38,686 bases of DNA, from NCBI GenBank assembly GCA_964422295.1, contig CAYRAM010000025.1, forward strand, positions 1 through 38,686, in the 5' to 3' direction. A model generated the notes under the pieces. It was not told the DNA's origin. It worked only from the letters and a program-made list of their open reading frames with translations, and did no database searches. A program made the translations under genes and the position numbers. Positions 1 through 8,014 of the stretch are shown here, one piece after another; the stretch's first letter is position 1, and each line of letters begins with the position of its first letter. The DNA comes from UBA12191 sp964422295. Lineage in GTDB: Bacteria > Planctomycetota > UBA8108 > UBA1146.

Positions 1-79
1 GGGAATCCCTACCATTCGCCCTCGTTGGTCCAACGGGAAGCCGCACGCCACGGCTGCGCCCGGACCAGGAGGCGATCCG

Positions 80-538
80 TTGGCGGATCCGACAGCTGAA
101 GAACGGCTGGAGGGGTTATTGCGGGTTTATCCCGAGTACCCCCGTGAAGCCTACTCTTACCTCTTTGACGCGCTGGACAATGCCGTCAGGCATGTCCATC
201 ACGTGGAAAGCTACGTGCCCCTCTCTCCAGAGGATCACCAGCACGTATCCGCCGGCGATCTGCTTGAGTCGGTGCGCCAGCTCGCCATCTCCGAATTTGG
301 TTGTCTCGCGGGGTGCGTCTTCGATTCCTGGGGTATCGTCGTCAGTGAAGATATCGGGGCGATGGTGTTCGCGCTGATCGATCACAAACTTCTTGGCCGC
401 AGGTCTTCCGACCGGATTGCCGATTTTGACAGGGGCTTCGGCGGGTTAACATTCCACGAGGTGTTTTCGATCGAACCCCAGTTGGAATATTGTCGGGATA
501 GAGACCAATGGATCGCCTCCTATCGCAGCGCTTCCTGA
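80..538 (+). CDS. Conserved PVC-type protein, Minf_1886-like (TIGR04138)
   Basis: Small soluble protein of 152 residues with no signal peptide or membrane segment. The pattern YPREAY near residue 20, then a conserved block (DLLESVRQLAISEFG, then a WGI motif about 20 residues later), then a phenylalanine-rich tail (FDRGFGGLTFHEVF) fits the family I know as TIGR04138, described as largely restricted to Verrucomicrobia and Planctomycetes. Its biochemical role is unknown. The start is TTG, chosen because AGGAGG at 67-72 lies 7 nt upstream. The reading frame stays open to the window edge, so a longer protein cannot be excluded. It overlaps the next gene by 31 nt, which suggests cotranscription. 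The family call is from memory of the motif pattern. Confidence 0.8.
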   Translation: MADPTAEERLEGLLRVYPEYPREAYSYLFDALDNAVRHVHHVESYVPLSPEDHQHVSAGDLLESVRQLAISEFGCLAGCVFDSWGIVVSEDIGAMVFALIDHKLLGRRSSDRIADFDRGFGGLTFHEVFSIEPQLEYCRDRDQWIASYRSAS

Positions 539-1881
539 GGGGGAGTCTGATACTTCTTGTACTGGCTGTGACCATCCTCGTGGTCATCTCCCTCAAATCC
601 ATCCTGGCTCCCCTCGTCGCCGCTTTTGTCATCGCCTACATCCTTGACCCATTGGCAGATTTTCTTGAGCGCAAGGGGATGAAGCGATTTCCGGCAGTGA
701 TCTTGATCTTCATCGTCGCCGGTTTGGTGACCCTGGCCACCGTCATCGGGGGTTCTGTGATGGTTGCCCGGGCGGGGATTTCGTTGGCTCAAAAGACCTT
801 GGGCGAGCCACGGATCGAGGCGGTTTCAGAATCCGAGGCGCAAATGCGGCTCGGACATTCGGATCTGAAATCGGAGCAGGAGTCCGGATCGCCAACGGTC
901 TGGTTTTTCGATCGCAATGACAATGATCAATTGGACCAGGGCTGGCTGGTGGAAGCGGAAGCCCTCATCAATCAAGAGTTTCCTGGAGTCGCTCTCGGTT
1001 TCCAACGGTGGAAGGATCGGGTGACCAAAGAGTATGGTCGCAGTGCCGAAGAGAATCCGGATGAAGCCCTTGCCCGACAAGTCGAATCTGTCCTCGACAT
1101 GACCGCGGGAAGATTTTTGCGCGCGCTGCATGGTATCGGATCCGCAGGTGAGAGTTCGACTTCCCAGGATGAAGACACCGAGCGTACGGGCAGTAGCGCA
1201 GATGCCCTGAGTGTCGGCGCAGAAATGGCATCGAAGATCACATCCGGTGGCCAGAGCGCATTTGACCGACTGCTGGAGTTGGGGAATTGGATCTTGCTGG
1301 TTCCCATTTACGTCTTCTTCTTCCTCCTCGAAATCGATCCGATGATTGCGCGAATGCGTCTCTGGATTCCTTCGGGATCGCGTCCTCGCCTGGAAAAGAT
1401 CGCTCTCGAAATTCATGAGATCCTTTCAGGGTTTTTTCGGGGCAGGCTTCTCGTTTGCCTGATCAAGGGATTCGCGACCGGGTTGGGACTGTATCTGCTC
1501 GGAGTGCCTTACGGATTCCTGATCGGAATCGCATCAGGATTCCTGTCCTTGATTCCTTATGTGGGTGTTTGGTTGGCACTGATTCCAGCACTCGGGATCT
1601 GTTGGTTTGAACACCACGAGTTGTTGCTGCTATTGGCGACGGCAGTTCTCTTCGGGGTCATGGAGATGGTGGAAGGATTCGTGCTGATTCCCCGCTTTCT
1701 GGGCGAAGAGGTCGGCTTGCACCCGGTAACGGTGATCGTCACCTTTTTGATCTTTGCCCAATGGTTTGGCTTGCTGGGGATGCTGCTTTCGGTGCCGATG
1801 GCTGCGGTTACGAAAACGCTTCTCCGGGAGTTCGTCATTCCGGTGTTGCAGGGACCGGACGCAGCAGCAGGGACTTCCTGA
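508..1881 (+). CDS. AI-2E family transporter (PF01594-type permease)
   Basis: Polytopic inner-membrane protein of 457 residues. Hydrophobic segments lie at about residues 10-45 and 65-90. After a long hydrophilic stretch (about 95-255) there are several more from about 260 to the C-terminus. The order FFLLEIDP, then a glycine-rich transmembrane region with LSLIPYVGVW, is typical of the AI-2E/PerM/YdiK family. Members export AI-2 or act in ion or osmolyte transport; the substrate here cannot be read from sequence. The middle loop is longer than usual and contains FDRNDNDQLD, which resembles a calcium-binding loop. The gene starts inside the end of the upstream gene, and its stop codon abuts the GTG start of the laccase-domain gene, so these genes are probably one operon. 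Confidence 0.88.
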   Translation: MDRLLSQRFLRGSLILLVLAVTILVVISLKSILAPLVAAFVIAYILDPLADFLERKGMKRFPAVILIFIVAGLVTLATVIGGSVMVARAGISLAQKTLGEPRIEAVSESEAQMRLGHSDLKSEQESGSPTVWFFDRNDNDQLDQGWLVEAEALINQEFPGVALGFQRWKDRVTKEYGRSAEENPDEALARQVESVLDMTAGRFLRALHGIGSAGESSTSQDEDTERTGSSADALSVGAEMASKITSGGQSAFDRLLELGNWILLVPIYVFFFLLEIDPMIARMRLWIPSGSRPRLEKIALEIHEILSGFFRGRLLVCLIKGFATGLGLYLLGVPYGFLIGIASGFLSLIPYVGVWLALIPALGICWFEHHELLLLLATAVLFGVMEMVEGFVLIPRFLGEEVGLHPVTVIVTFLIFAQWFGLLGMLLSVPMAAVTKTLLREFVIPVLQGPDAAAGTS

Positions 1882-2667
1882 GTGTCGGGGGATGATTCCG
1901 GCTTGACGATCACCGATCTGGCGAGGCCCCTGAGGGCAGATCACGATCTTGATGGATTGGTCGTGGCGTTCCCCGATCGTCGCGGTGGCGTCAGCAAAGC
2001 TCCCTTTGATTCTCTCAATTTGGGTTACTCCACCGGAGATGATCCCCAAGCGGTTCTCGAAAATCGACGAAGATTCGTGGCCGCACTCGAGATCTCCTCC
2101 GAGAGGGTGGTGGTCCCAGGCCAGGCTCACGGAAACCGATTGCTCAAGATCGATGAATCCTTGGCGGGGGAAGGGTTTCAGGCACCATCGACGAAAATCG
2201 TCGGCCACGACGTTACCTTCATCGGGCAACCGGGGATCTATGCACTCTCCCTGACGGCGGATTGCCCTTTGGTCATCGTCATCGATCCTCTGCAACGCCG
2301 GATCGGGACTGCCCACTGCGGATGGAGGGGAACGGCGGCGGGAGCACTCGAACAGCTGCTGGACCAGATGGGCCCTGCGCAGGATCTCCTCGCGATCATC
2401 TCCCCAGGGATCCGTGGACCCCGATATCCGGTGGGGCCGGAGGTGATCGAGGCGGTTTCTGCACTGCCGGGAGCTCTCCAGGCGATCTCGGGGGAGACCC
2501 TCGATCTCGCCACGATTCTGCTTCAAATCCTCAAGGACGCAGGTTTGGAGGGGGGGAATCTCTTTCTGGACCCCCGCTGCAGCCACGCAGATCCACTCCT
2601 CTTCAGCCACCGCAGGGACCGGGGCCACAGCGGACGAGGGGGTTGCCTCGTCGGCTGGAAATTTTGA
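1882..2667 (+). CDS. pgeF: Laccase-domain protein, PgeF/YfiH family
   Basis: This 261-residue protein belongs to the family first called polyphenol oxidase. Later work assigns it purine nucleoside phosphorylase/adenosine deaminase activity and a role in peptidoglycan fidelity (known of the family). The three metal-site residues are visible: His in PGQAHGN, Cys in LTADCPLV and His in GTAHCGWRG. A Cys usually found near ISPGIRG...YPVGPEV is an arginine or proline context here. The start is GTG at 1882, immediately after the TGA of the permease gene (TGAGTG), which points to coupled translation. Length is normal. The downstream 176 nt before carA hold no gene and no convincing promoter. Confidence 0.9.
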   Translation: MSGDDSGLTITDLARPLRADHDLDGLVVAFPDRRGGVSKAPFDSLNLGYSTGDDPQAVLENRRRFVAALEISSERVVVPGQAHGNRLLKIDESLAGEGFQAPSTKIVGHDVTFIGQPGIYALSLTADCPLVIVIDPLQRRIGTAHCGWRGTAAGALEQLLDQMGPAQDLLAIISPGIRGPRYPVGPEVIEAVSALPGALQAISGETLDLATILLQILKDAGLEGGNLFLDPRCSHADPLLFSHRRDRGHSGRGGCLVGWKF

Positions 2668-2843
2668 TCCTTTTTTGCGGGTGACTTTCGCAGGGCGATT
2701 CCTGCTTCTAAACTCTTGTCCTCAGGATCTGCATTGGATTCCTGATCGGTGCCGATGAGCTTCTGACATCTGTTTTAGAGGCTGAGGAGTGGGGGGAACG
2801 GGTATTCCGATCACCCTCCGGGCACTGATCCAGGCATTGATCA

Positions 2844-4064
2844 ATGAGTCGATCACCAGTGGAAGGCAGGATCTTGGGGGACCCAACATTGAACCAAAAC
2901 GACTCAGCGTCGAACGCCCTTGCGGCGACCGATTCTCATCCATCGACGGGTGATGGATCTCTTCACGGTTGCACTCACAAAGCGATCCTTGAATTGGAAG
3001 ACGGAGTTCGTTTTGAAGGCCGGGCATTCGGTGCGATCCGTTCCATCTCTGGTGAGGTCGTCTTTGCGACCGGTCTCGTCGGTTATCCCGAATCGCTGAC
3101 CGATCCGTCCTATCGGGGACAATTGCTGACCCTGACGTATCCCCTCGCCGGGAACTATGGGGTTCCCAAAAGGGAACCTGAAAAGATGATCCAGGCTGGA
3201 TTTGAGTCGTCGCGAATTCAGGCGCAGGCATTGGTGGTACAGCGCCTTTCACGGGACTATAGCCACTGGAAATCTCAACAGTCCCTCTCCGACTGGCTCG
3301 CCTCGGAAGGTGTGCCGGGAATCGAGGGGGTCGACGTTCGTGCACTGACCCGACATCTGCGTCAATTCGGTACCATCAAGGGGCGTCTGCTGGTCGAGGG
3401 AAGTGACAACCGCGAACAGATTCAGACGCAACCGTGCCATGATCCCGGATCCTTCAATGTCGTTGCTGAAGTCAGTTGCAACGAACCGATCCTTCACTCT
3501 TGTGGGAAGGATGGTGCTCCACGGGTTGTTCTTGTCGACTGTGGTGCGAAGACGAGCATCATTCGATGTTTGCAAGCGCGCGGTGCTGATGTGTTGCAAG
3601 TCCCCTGGAACCATGACTTTGTTGCTGAAAAAGCAGATGCGGTGCTGCTGTCCAACGGTCCCGGGGATCCGAAGATGACCGCTGAGACGATTGAAATGGT
3701 GCGTCGTGCATTGTCAGAAGATCGTCCCATGATGGGGATCTGCCTCGGAAACCAACTTCTTTCCCTGGCTGCGGGTTTTGACACATACAAATTGGACTTT
3801 GGCCACCGAGGACAAAATCAGCCTTGCTATGAAGTGGGGAGCCGCCGCTGTTACGTCACCAGTCAGAACCATGGATACGCCGTCGATGGAGACAATCCAC
3901 CTGCCGGTTGGCAAGAGTGGTACCGCAATGCCAACGATGGATCCAATGAGGGGGTTCGGCATGCGTCGAAACCCTTCTTCTCGGTTCAGTTTCACCCTGA
4001 GGCAAACCCCGGTCCCCGGGATGCCGAAGGACTTTTTGACCTTCTGCTGGAGTTTGCCCGATGA
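2844..4064 (+). CDS. carA: Carbamoyl-phosphate synthase small (glutaminase) subunit
   Basis: Hydrolyses glutamine and passes ammonia to CarB for carbamoyl phosphate, the precursor of pyrimidines and arginine. The N-terminal CPSase_sm domain starts near residue 46 (KAILELEDG). The class I glutamine amidotransferase domain follows, with nucleophile Cys300 in GICLGNQ and His384/Glu386 in VQFHPEA. The signatures YPLAGNYGVP, NQPC, TSQNHGYAVD and NANDGSNEG are those of the Bacteroidetes/eukaryotic CAD branch rather than of E. coli CarA. The ATG at 2844 gives about 45 extra N-terminal residues and has a poor SD. An in-frame TTG at 2889 behind a G-rich stretch is a credible alternative start. The gene overlaps carB by ATGA, so it is translationally coupled. 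Confidence 0.95.
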   Translation: MSRSPVEGRILGDPTLNQNDSASNALAATDSHPSTGDGSLHGCTHKAILELEDGVRFEGRAFGAIRSISGEVVFATGLVGYPESLTDPSYRGQLLTLTYPLAGNYGVPKREPEKMIQAGFESSRIQAQALVVQRLSRDYSHWKSQQSLSDWLASEGVPGIEGVDVRALTRHLRQFGTIKGRLLVEGSDNREQIQTQPCHDPGSFNVVAEVSCNEPILHSCGKDGAPRVVLVDCGAKTSIIRCLQARGADVLQVPWNHDFVAEKADAVLLSNGPGDPKMTAETIEMVRRALSEDRPMMGICLGNQLLSLAAGFDTYKLDFGHRGQNQPCYEVGSRRCYVTSQNHGYAVDGDNPPAGWQEWYRNANDGSNEGVRHASKPFFSVQFHPEANPGPRDAEGLFDLLLEFAR

Positions 4065-7000
4065 GCAGCCACGCCAACGACAAAGTTGAAATTGAAAAGC
4101 CTGACAAGGTTCTGATCCTGGGAAGCGGTGCCCTCAAAATCGGTGAGGCGGGGGAGTTTGACTACTCCGGTTCGCAGGCGATCAAAGCACTGAGGGAAGA
4201 GGGGATCAGGACGGTACTGGTCAATCCCAACATTGCAACGATTCAGACCAGCGAAGACTTGGCGGACGAGGTCTATTTCCTTCCTGTCAATCCTCACTTT
4301 GTCGAACGGGTCATCGAGCGGGAGCGACCCGATGGATTGCTTCTCTCTTTTGGTGGTCAGACCGCTCTTAATTGCGGTGTTCAGCTGGATGAGTTGGGGA
4401 TTCTCGAAAAATACAATGTTCGTGTTTTGGGAACCCCACTCGACACCATCCGGACGACAGAGGACCGTCACCTTTTCGCCGAAGTGCTTCGCTCCATCAA
4501 CATGGATACCCCGCGGAGTCGGGCCTGCGAAGATTTGCAAAGTGCTCTCGAAGCCGCCGAGGAGATTTCGTACCCGGTGATGGTTCGATCCGCCTTTTCA
4601 CTCGGCGGCAAGGGCTCCGGCATTGCCCGCTGTTCGGATGAACTCACCGAGATGGCGACCAAAGCCCTGGCCACGGGGCCGCAGATTCTCGTCGAGGAGT
4701 ACCTCGAGGGATGGAAGGAAGTGGAATACGAGGTGGTTCGGGATGCGATGAATAATTGCATCACCGTGTGCAATATGGAGAACATCGATGCTTTGGGAAT
4801 TCACACCGGAGAAAGCATCGTCGTCGCACCGTCACAGACTCTCTCCGACCACGACTACCATCGACTTCGTTCGATTTCGATCCGATTGATCCAGCACTTG
4901 GGAGTTGTGGGTGAGTGTAATGTTCAGTTTGCCCTGCACCCTCACAAGGACGAATATCGAATCATCGAGGTTAATGCCCGATTGTCGCGTTCATCCGCGC
5001 TTGCCTCCAAGGCAACGGGATACCCGTTGGCGTTCGTCGCGGCCAAGTTGGCTCTCGGCTACAGCCTGATCGATGTCCCCAACAGCATCACTCAGGTGAC
5101 TGCGTCTTGCTTCGAGCCCGCGCTCGACTATTGCGTGATCAAGATGCCACGATGGGATCTGAAAAAGTTTCGCAGGGTTTCGACCAGCCTGGGCAGCGAG
5201 ATGAAGAGTGTCGGGGAAGTGATGGCGATCGGCCGTGGCTTCGAGGAGGCGATGCAGAAAGCATGCCGCATGCTCGGAGTAGGGGCCCATGGGCTCGTCT
5301 CTGCCCGCGATCATTTTGAGGAAGAGAATCTCGAAGAACTCCTGGTGGTGCCGACGGAGGAGCGCATCTTTGTCATCGGCGAGGCGTTGCGAAAAGGCTG
5401 GAGTGTCGACCGGATTCATCAATTGACCCACATCACCCCCTGGTTTATCGAACGGGTGGGTGAAGTCGTGCGGTGCCAGCAGGAGATCAGGGAATTTGAT
5501 CTTGAGACTCTTCCGGAAGACCTCTTCCGCAGGGCCAAGGAAATGGGCTTCAGTGACAACCAGATTTCACGGGCTCTTCGACGGAAGCAGCCCATCGCAC
5601 CCGGTTACCAAGCTGCACTGGAAGTGCGTGATCGCCGCGAGGCAATGGGAATCCGTCCGGTGGTCAAGCAGATCGACACCTTGGCAGCGGAATATCCGGC
5701 GCAGACCAATTTTCTCTACATGACCTACAACGGTTCCGCCGACGATGTCCAAGCGAAAGAGCCAGCTCCGTACGTGGTGTTGGGGGGGGGCGCATATCGC
5801 ATTGGCTCTTCCGTTGAGTTCGATTGGTGTGCGGTCAATGCGGTACAAGCGCTGTCTCGCAGTGGCCATCGCACCGTCATGATCAACTACAATCCCGAGA
5901 CTGTGTCCACCGACTACGATTCCTGTGATCGTCTCTATTTTGAAGAGTTGACCCTGGAAAGGGTGCTCGACATCTTCGAGCGCGAAAAGTCCCAAGGGGT
6001 GGTCATCAGTGTGGGCGGGCAGATCCCCAATCAGTTGGCAGTCCCGCTCGGCAATCGGGGAGTAAAGGTTCTTGGAACCAAAGTGGAAGACATCGACCGG
6101 GCTGAAAACCGGGAGAAATTTTCTTCACTCCTCGATGAGTTGGATATCGATCAGCCGGAGTGGCGTGAACTGACCAGCGTTGACGATGCTCTCTCCTTTG
6201 CTGAAAATTGTGGTTATCCGGTGCTGATTCGTCCCAGTTATGTGCTCAGTGGAGCGGCGATGAGTGTGGCCCATTCCGACGCAGAAATGGAAAGTTACCT
6301 CAAGGCTGCAGCTGATGTGTCCAGGGAGCACCCTGTGGTGGTTTCCAAATTCATCGCAGGGGCCAAAGAGATTGAGTGGGATGGCGTTGCACAAGGGGGA
6401 AAAGTCATTTGCTACGCCATTAGTGAGCACGTCGAAAATGCGGGGGTCCACTCCGGAGATGCCACGATGGTCTTTCCATCCCAACGCCTGTATTTGGAGA
6501 CTTCCCGTAGAATCAAAAAGATTTCACGGTTGATCGCCGAAGCACTCAACATCACCGGGCCGTACAACATTCAGTTCATCGCCAGGGACAATCATATCAA
6601 AGTGATCGAATGCAACCTGCGCGCTTCACGTTCCTTCCCATTCGTCTCGAAGATTCTCAAGGAAAATTTCATCGATTATGCAATCCGGGCGATGCTCGGG
6701 GAGCAGGTTGAGCCACCGGCAAAATCAGCCTTTGAATTTGATTTCGTTGGAGTGAAGGCTCCCCAGTTTTCCTTCTCCAGATTGAAAGGTGCCGATCCAC
6801 TCCTCGGTGTAGAGATGGCATCCACCGGAGAGGTCGCTTGCCTGGGTGACCAGGTGGAGGAGGCTTATCTGAAAGCTCTGCTGTCGGTGGGTTTCACAAT
6901 TCCGGAAAAGGGAATCCTCCTGACGACGGGCAAGATCGAGGACAAAGTTGATTTCCTCAACAGTGCACGAAAATTGCAGCAACTCGACATTCCTGTCTAT

Positions 7001-7333
7001 GCCACCAAGGGAACCCATGAGTTCCTGCTGGAGAATGGCGTCGAATCAAAGGTACTGAAGATGCCGATGAGGGAGGAAGAGTTCACCTCAGGCACCGAGC
7101 CGATGGATGCCATCGAGGCCATCGAGAAAGGGTTGATCGATCTAGTGATCAACATTCCTCGCAGCCTTGAGCGAAGCGATTTGACCAGTGGATATCTGGT
7201 GCGTCGCAAGACGGTGGATTATGGCATTGGATTGTTGACCAATGTTCAGGCGGCAAATCTCTTTGTCGATGCGTTATGGAAGATTCGTGATACCGACGAA
7301 TTGCTGGTCAAACCATGGCGTGAGTATTGCTGA
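4061..7333 (+). CDS. carB: Carbamoyl-phosphate synthase large subunit, CAD-like type
   Basis: Makes carbamoyl phosphate from bicarbonate, ammonia and two ATP. The 1090-residue chain has the duplicated layout: a carboxyphosphate half (about 15-400), an oligomerisation region, a carbamate kinase half (about 570-930) and a C-terminal MGS-like allosteric domain (about 950-1090). Signatures include GEAGEFDYSGSQAIKAL, TVCNMENIDALGIHTGES, NARLSRSSALASKATGYPLA, SSVEFDWCAVNA and HVENAGVHSGDATM. Positions such as GEAGEFDYSGSQ (E. coli has GQACEFDYSGAQ) and NYNPETVSTDYD place it with Bacteroidetes CarB and animal CAD/CPS1. It starts in the ATGA overlap with carA. A hairpin with a T-run follows the stop codon. 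Nearby pyrB (36962) is not in the same operon. Confidence 0.96.
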   Translation: MSSHANDKVEIEKPDKVLILGSGALKIGEAGEFDYSGSQAIKALREEGIRTVLVNPNIATIQTSEDLADEVYFLPVNPHFVERVIERERPDGLLLSFGGQTALNCGVQLDELGILEKYNVRVLGTPLDTIRTTEDRHLFAEVLRSINMDTPRSRACEDLQSALEAAEEISYPVMVRSAFSLGGKGSGIARCSDELTEMATKALATGPQILVEEYLEGWKEVEYEVVRDAMNNCITVCNMENIDALGIHTGESIVVAPSQTLSDHDYHRLRSISIRLIQHLGVVGECNVQFALHPHKDEYRIIEVNARLSRSSALASKATGYPLAFVAAKLALGYSLIDVPNSITQVTASCFEPALDYCVIKMPRWDLKKFRRVSTSLGSEMKSVGEVMAIGRGFEEAMQKACRMLGVGAHGLVSARDHFEEENLEELLVVPTEERIFVIGEALRKGWSVDRIHQLTHITPWFIERVGEVVRCQQEIREFDLETLPEDLFRRAKEMGFSDNQISRALRRKQPIAPGYQAALEVRDRREAMGIRPVVKQIDTLAAEYPAQTNFLYMTYNGSADDVQAKEPAPYVVLGGGAYRIGSSVEFDWCAVNAVQALSRSGHRTVMINYNPETVSTDYDSCDRLYFEELTLERVLDIFEREKSQGVVISVGGQIPNQLAVPLGNRGVKVLGTKVEDIDRAENREKFSSLLDELDIDQPEWRELTSVDDALSFAENCGYPVLIRPSYVLSGAAMSVAHSDAEMESYLKAAADVSREHPVVVSKFIAGAKEIEWDGVAQGGKVICYAISEHVENAGVHSGDATMVFPSQRLYLETSRRIKKISRLIAEALNITGPYNIQFIARDNHIKVIECNLRASRSFPFVSKILKENFIDYAIRAMLGEQVEPPAKSAFEFDFVGVKAPQFSFSRLKGADPLLGVEMASTGEVACLGDQVEEAYLKALLSVGFTIPEKGILLTTGKIEDKVDFLNSARKLQQLDIPVYATKGTHEFLLENGVESKVLKMPMREEEFTSGTEPMDAIEAIEKGLIDLVINIPRSLERSDLTSGYLVRRKTVDYGIGLLTNVQAANLFVDALWKIRDTDELLVKPWREYC

Positions 7334-7355
7334 TTCACTCGTGAAAACCGGAAAT

Positions 7356-7395
7356 GGAACGGGCAGGGGGCTTTCTTCCTGACTGTTCCTTTTTG
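7356..7395 (+). terminator. Probable intrinsic terminator after carB
   Basis: GGAAC at 7356-7360 pairs with GTTCC at 7385-7389. After a three-base internal loop, CAGG pairs with CCTG, leaving a 10 nt hairpin loop, and TTTTT follows directly. It sits 22 nt after the carB stop codon and before the SD of the next gene. The internal mismatch makes it moderate rather than strong. Confidence 0.55.
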
Positions 7396-7411
7396 ATGAA
7401 AGGGACCGAGC

Positions 7412-7924
7412 ATGTCCTTACCTGAGTTTTCTTGTCGTAGCTGCCCTATTGGGGTGATTCTTTTGATCGCATTACTTCTTTCGGTCGCTGTTTCAAGCGC
7501 ACCGGGATCCCAAACCCGGAGTCCACTGCTCGCTGTTCAGGATGTCGGAGGAGCTGCTGCGGTAGGGGACGATAAAAAGATCGAAGAGATCATGGAACGG
7601 ATGAAGTCTGCCGGTCGCTCATTCCGCCGAGCATTGCGTGGCAACAAGATTGAGGATGCACTGGCCCAGGTTCAGAAGGCCCAAGTGGCCACTCTTGAAT
7701 CGAAGGACCTCGTCCCTGACATGGTCGCAGAGATGGAGGATCCGAAGGAACGGTTAGAAGGCCGTCTCTACTATCGACTGTGGATCATCGCCATATTGGA
7801 CCATTGGCTGGATATTGAGCGAGCATTGTTGGTGAAGGATACCAAGACCGCAGGTGAAGTGGCGAAGAAGATCAGTGAGCTCAAAAAGAGAGGGCATCAA
7901 AGATTTCGCAAAGAGGAGGACTGA
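7412..7924 (+). CDS. Small exported or membrane-anchored helical protein, unknown function
   Basis: I do not recognise this 170-residue protein. Residues about 12-32 form one hydrophobic segment ending in SSAPGSQ, so it is either a cleaved signal peptide or an N-terminal anchor. The rest (about 50-168) is charged and predicted helical: IEEIMERMKSAGRSFRRAL, then KAQVATLESKDLVPDM, and a basic tail. That arrangement resembles four-helix-bundle periplasmic proteins such as cytochrome b562 or c', but there is no CxxCH haem site, and the resemblance is only by eye. The ATG at 7412 is preceded by AAAGGGA. It has its own terminator upstream and shares a bidirectional terminator downstream with the convergent protease gene, so it is probably a single-gene transcript. 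Confidence 0.65.
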   Translation: MSLPEFSCRSCPIGVILLIALLLSVAVSSAPGSQTRSPLLAVQDVGGAAAVGDDKKIEEIMERMKSAGRSFRRALRGNKIEDALAQVQKAQVATLESKDLVPDMVAEMEDPKERLEGRLYYRLWIIAILDHWLDIERALLVKDTKTAGEVAKKISELKKRGHQRFRKEED

Positions 7925-7957
7925 TTTTCTTTTCGCTGTTCGCATTGGAAGAACAAG

Positions 7958-7999
7958 AAAATAGCCGCAGGGGGTTGAAGACCTCCTGCGGCTATTTTT
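7958..7999. terminator. Bidirectional intrinsic terminator
   Basis: AAAATAGCCGCAGG at 7958-7971 is perfectly complementary to CCTGCGGCTATTTT at 7985-7998, with a 13 nt loop. It has a T-run on the right and, read on the other strand, the mirror T-run on the left. It lies between the convergent ends of the helical protein gene (7924) and the S41 protease gene (8015), so it can serve both. Confidence 0.9.
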
Positions 8000-8014
8000 C
8001 ATCATGATCGAGGC

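Noticed and set aside
1630..2628. Long minus-strand open frame opposite the permease and laccase-domain genes
   Set aside because: It is antisense to two well-identified genes, its translation is low-complexity and rich in Arg, Asp and Gln, and it matches no family I know. It is a codon-use shadow.
2633..2676. Hairpin GACGAGG/CCTCGTC near the end of the laccase-domain gene followed by TTTTTT
   Set aside because: The T-run is 18 nt beyond the stem and the stem lies within the coding region, so it does not fit an intrinsic terminator.
2686..2714. Promoter-like TTTCGC and TAAACT with 17 nt spacing upstream of carA
   Set aside because: Only 3 of 6 and 4 of 6 positions match the consensus, and the sigma preferences of this organism are unknown, so I do not list it as a promoter.
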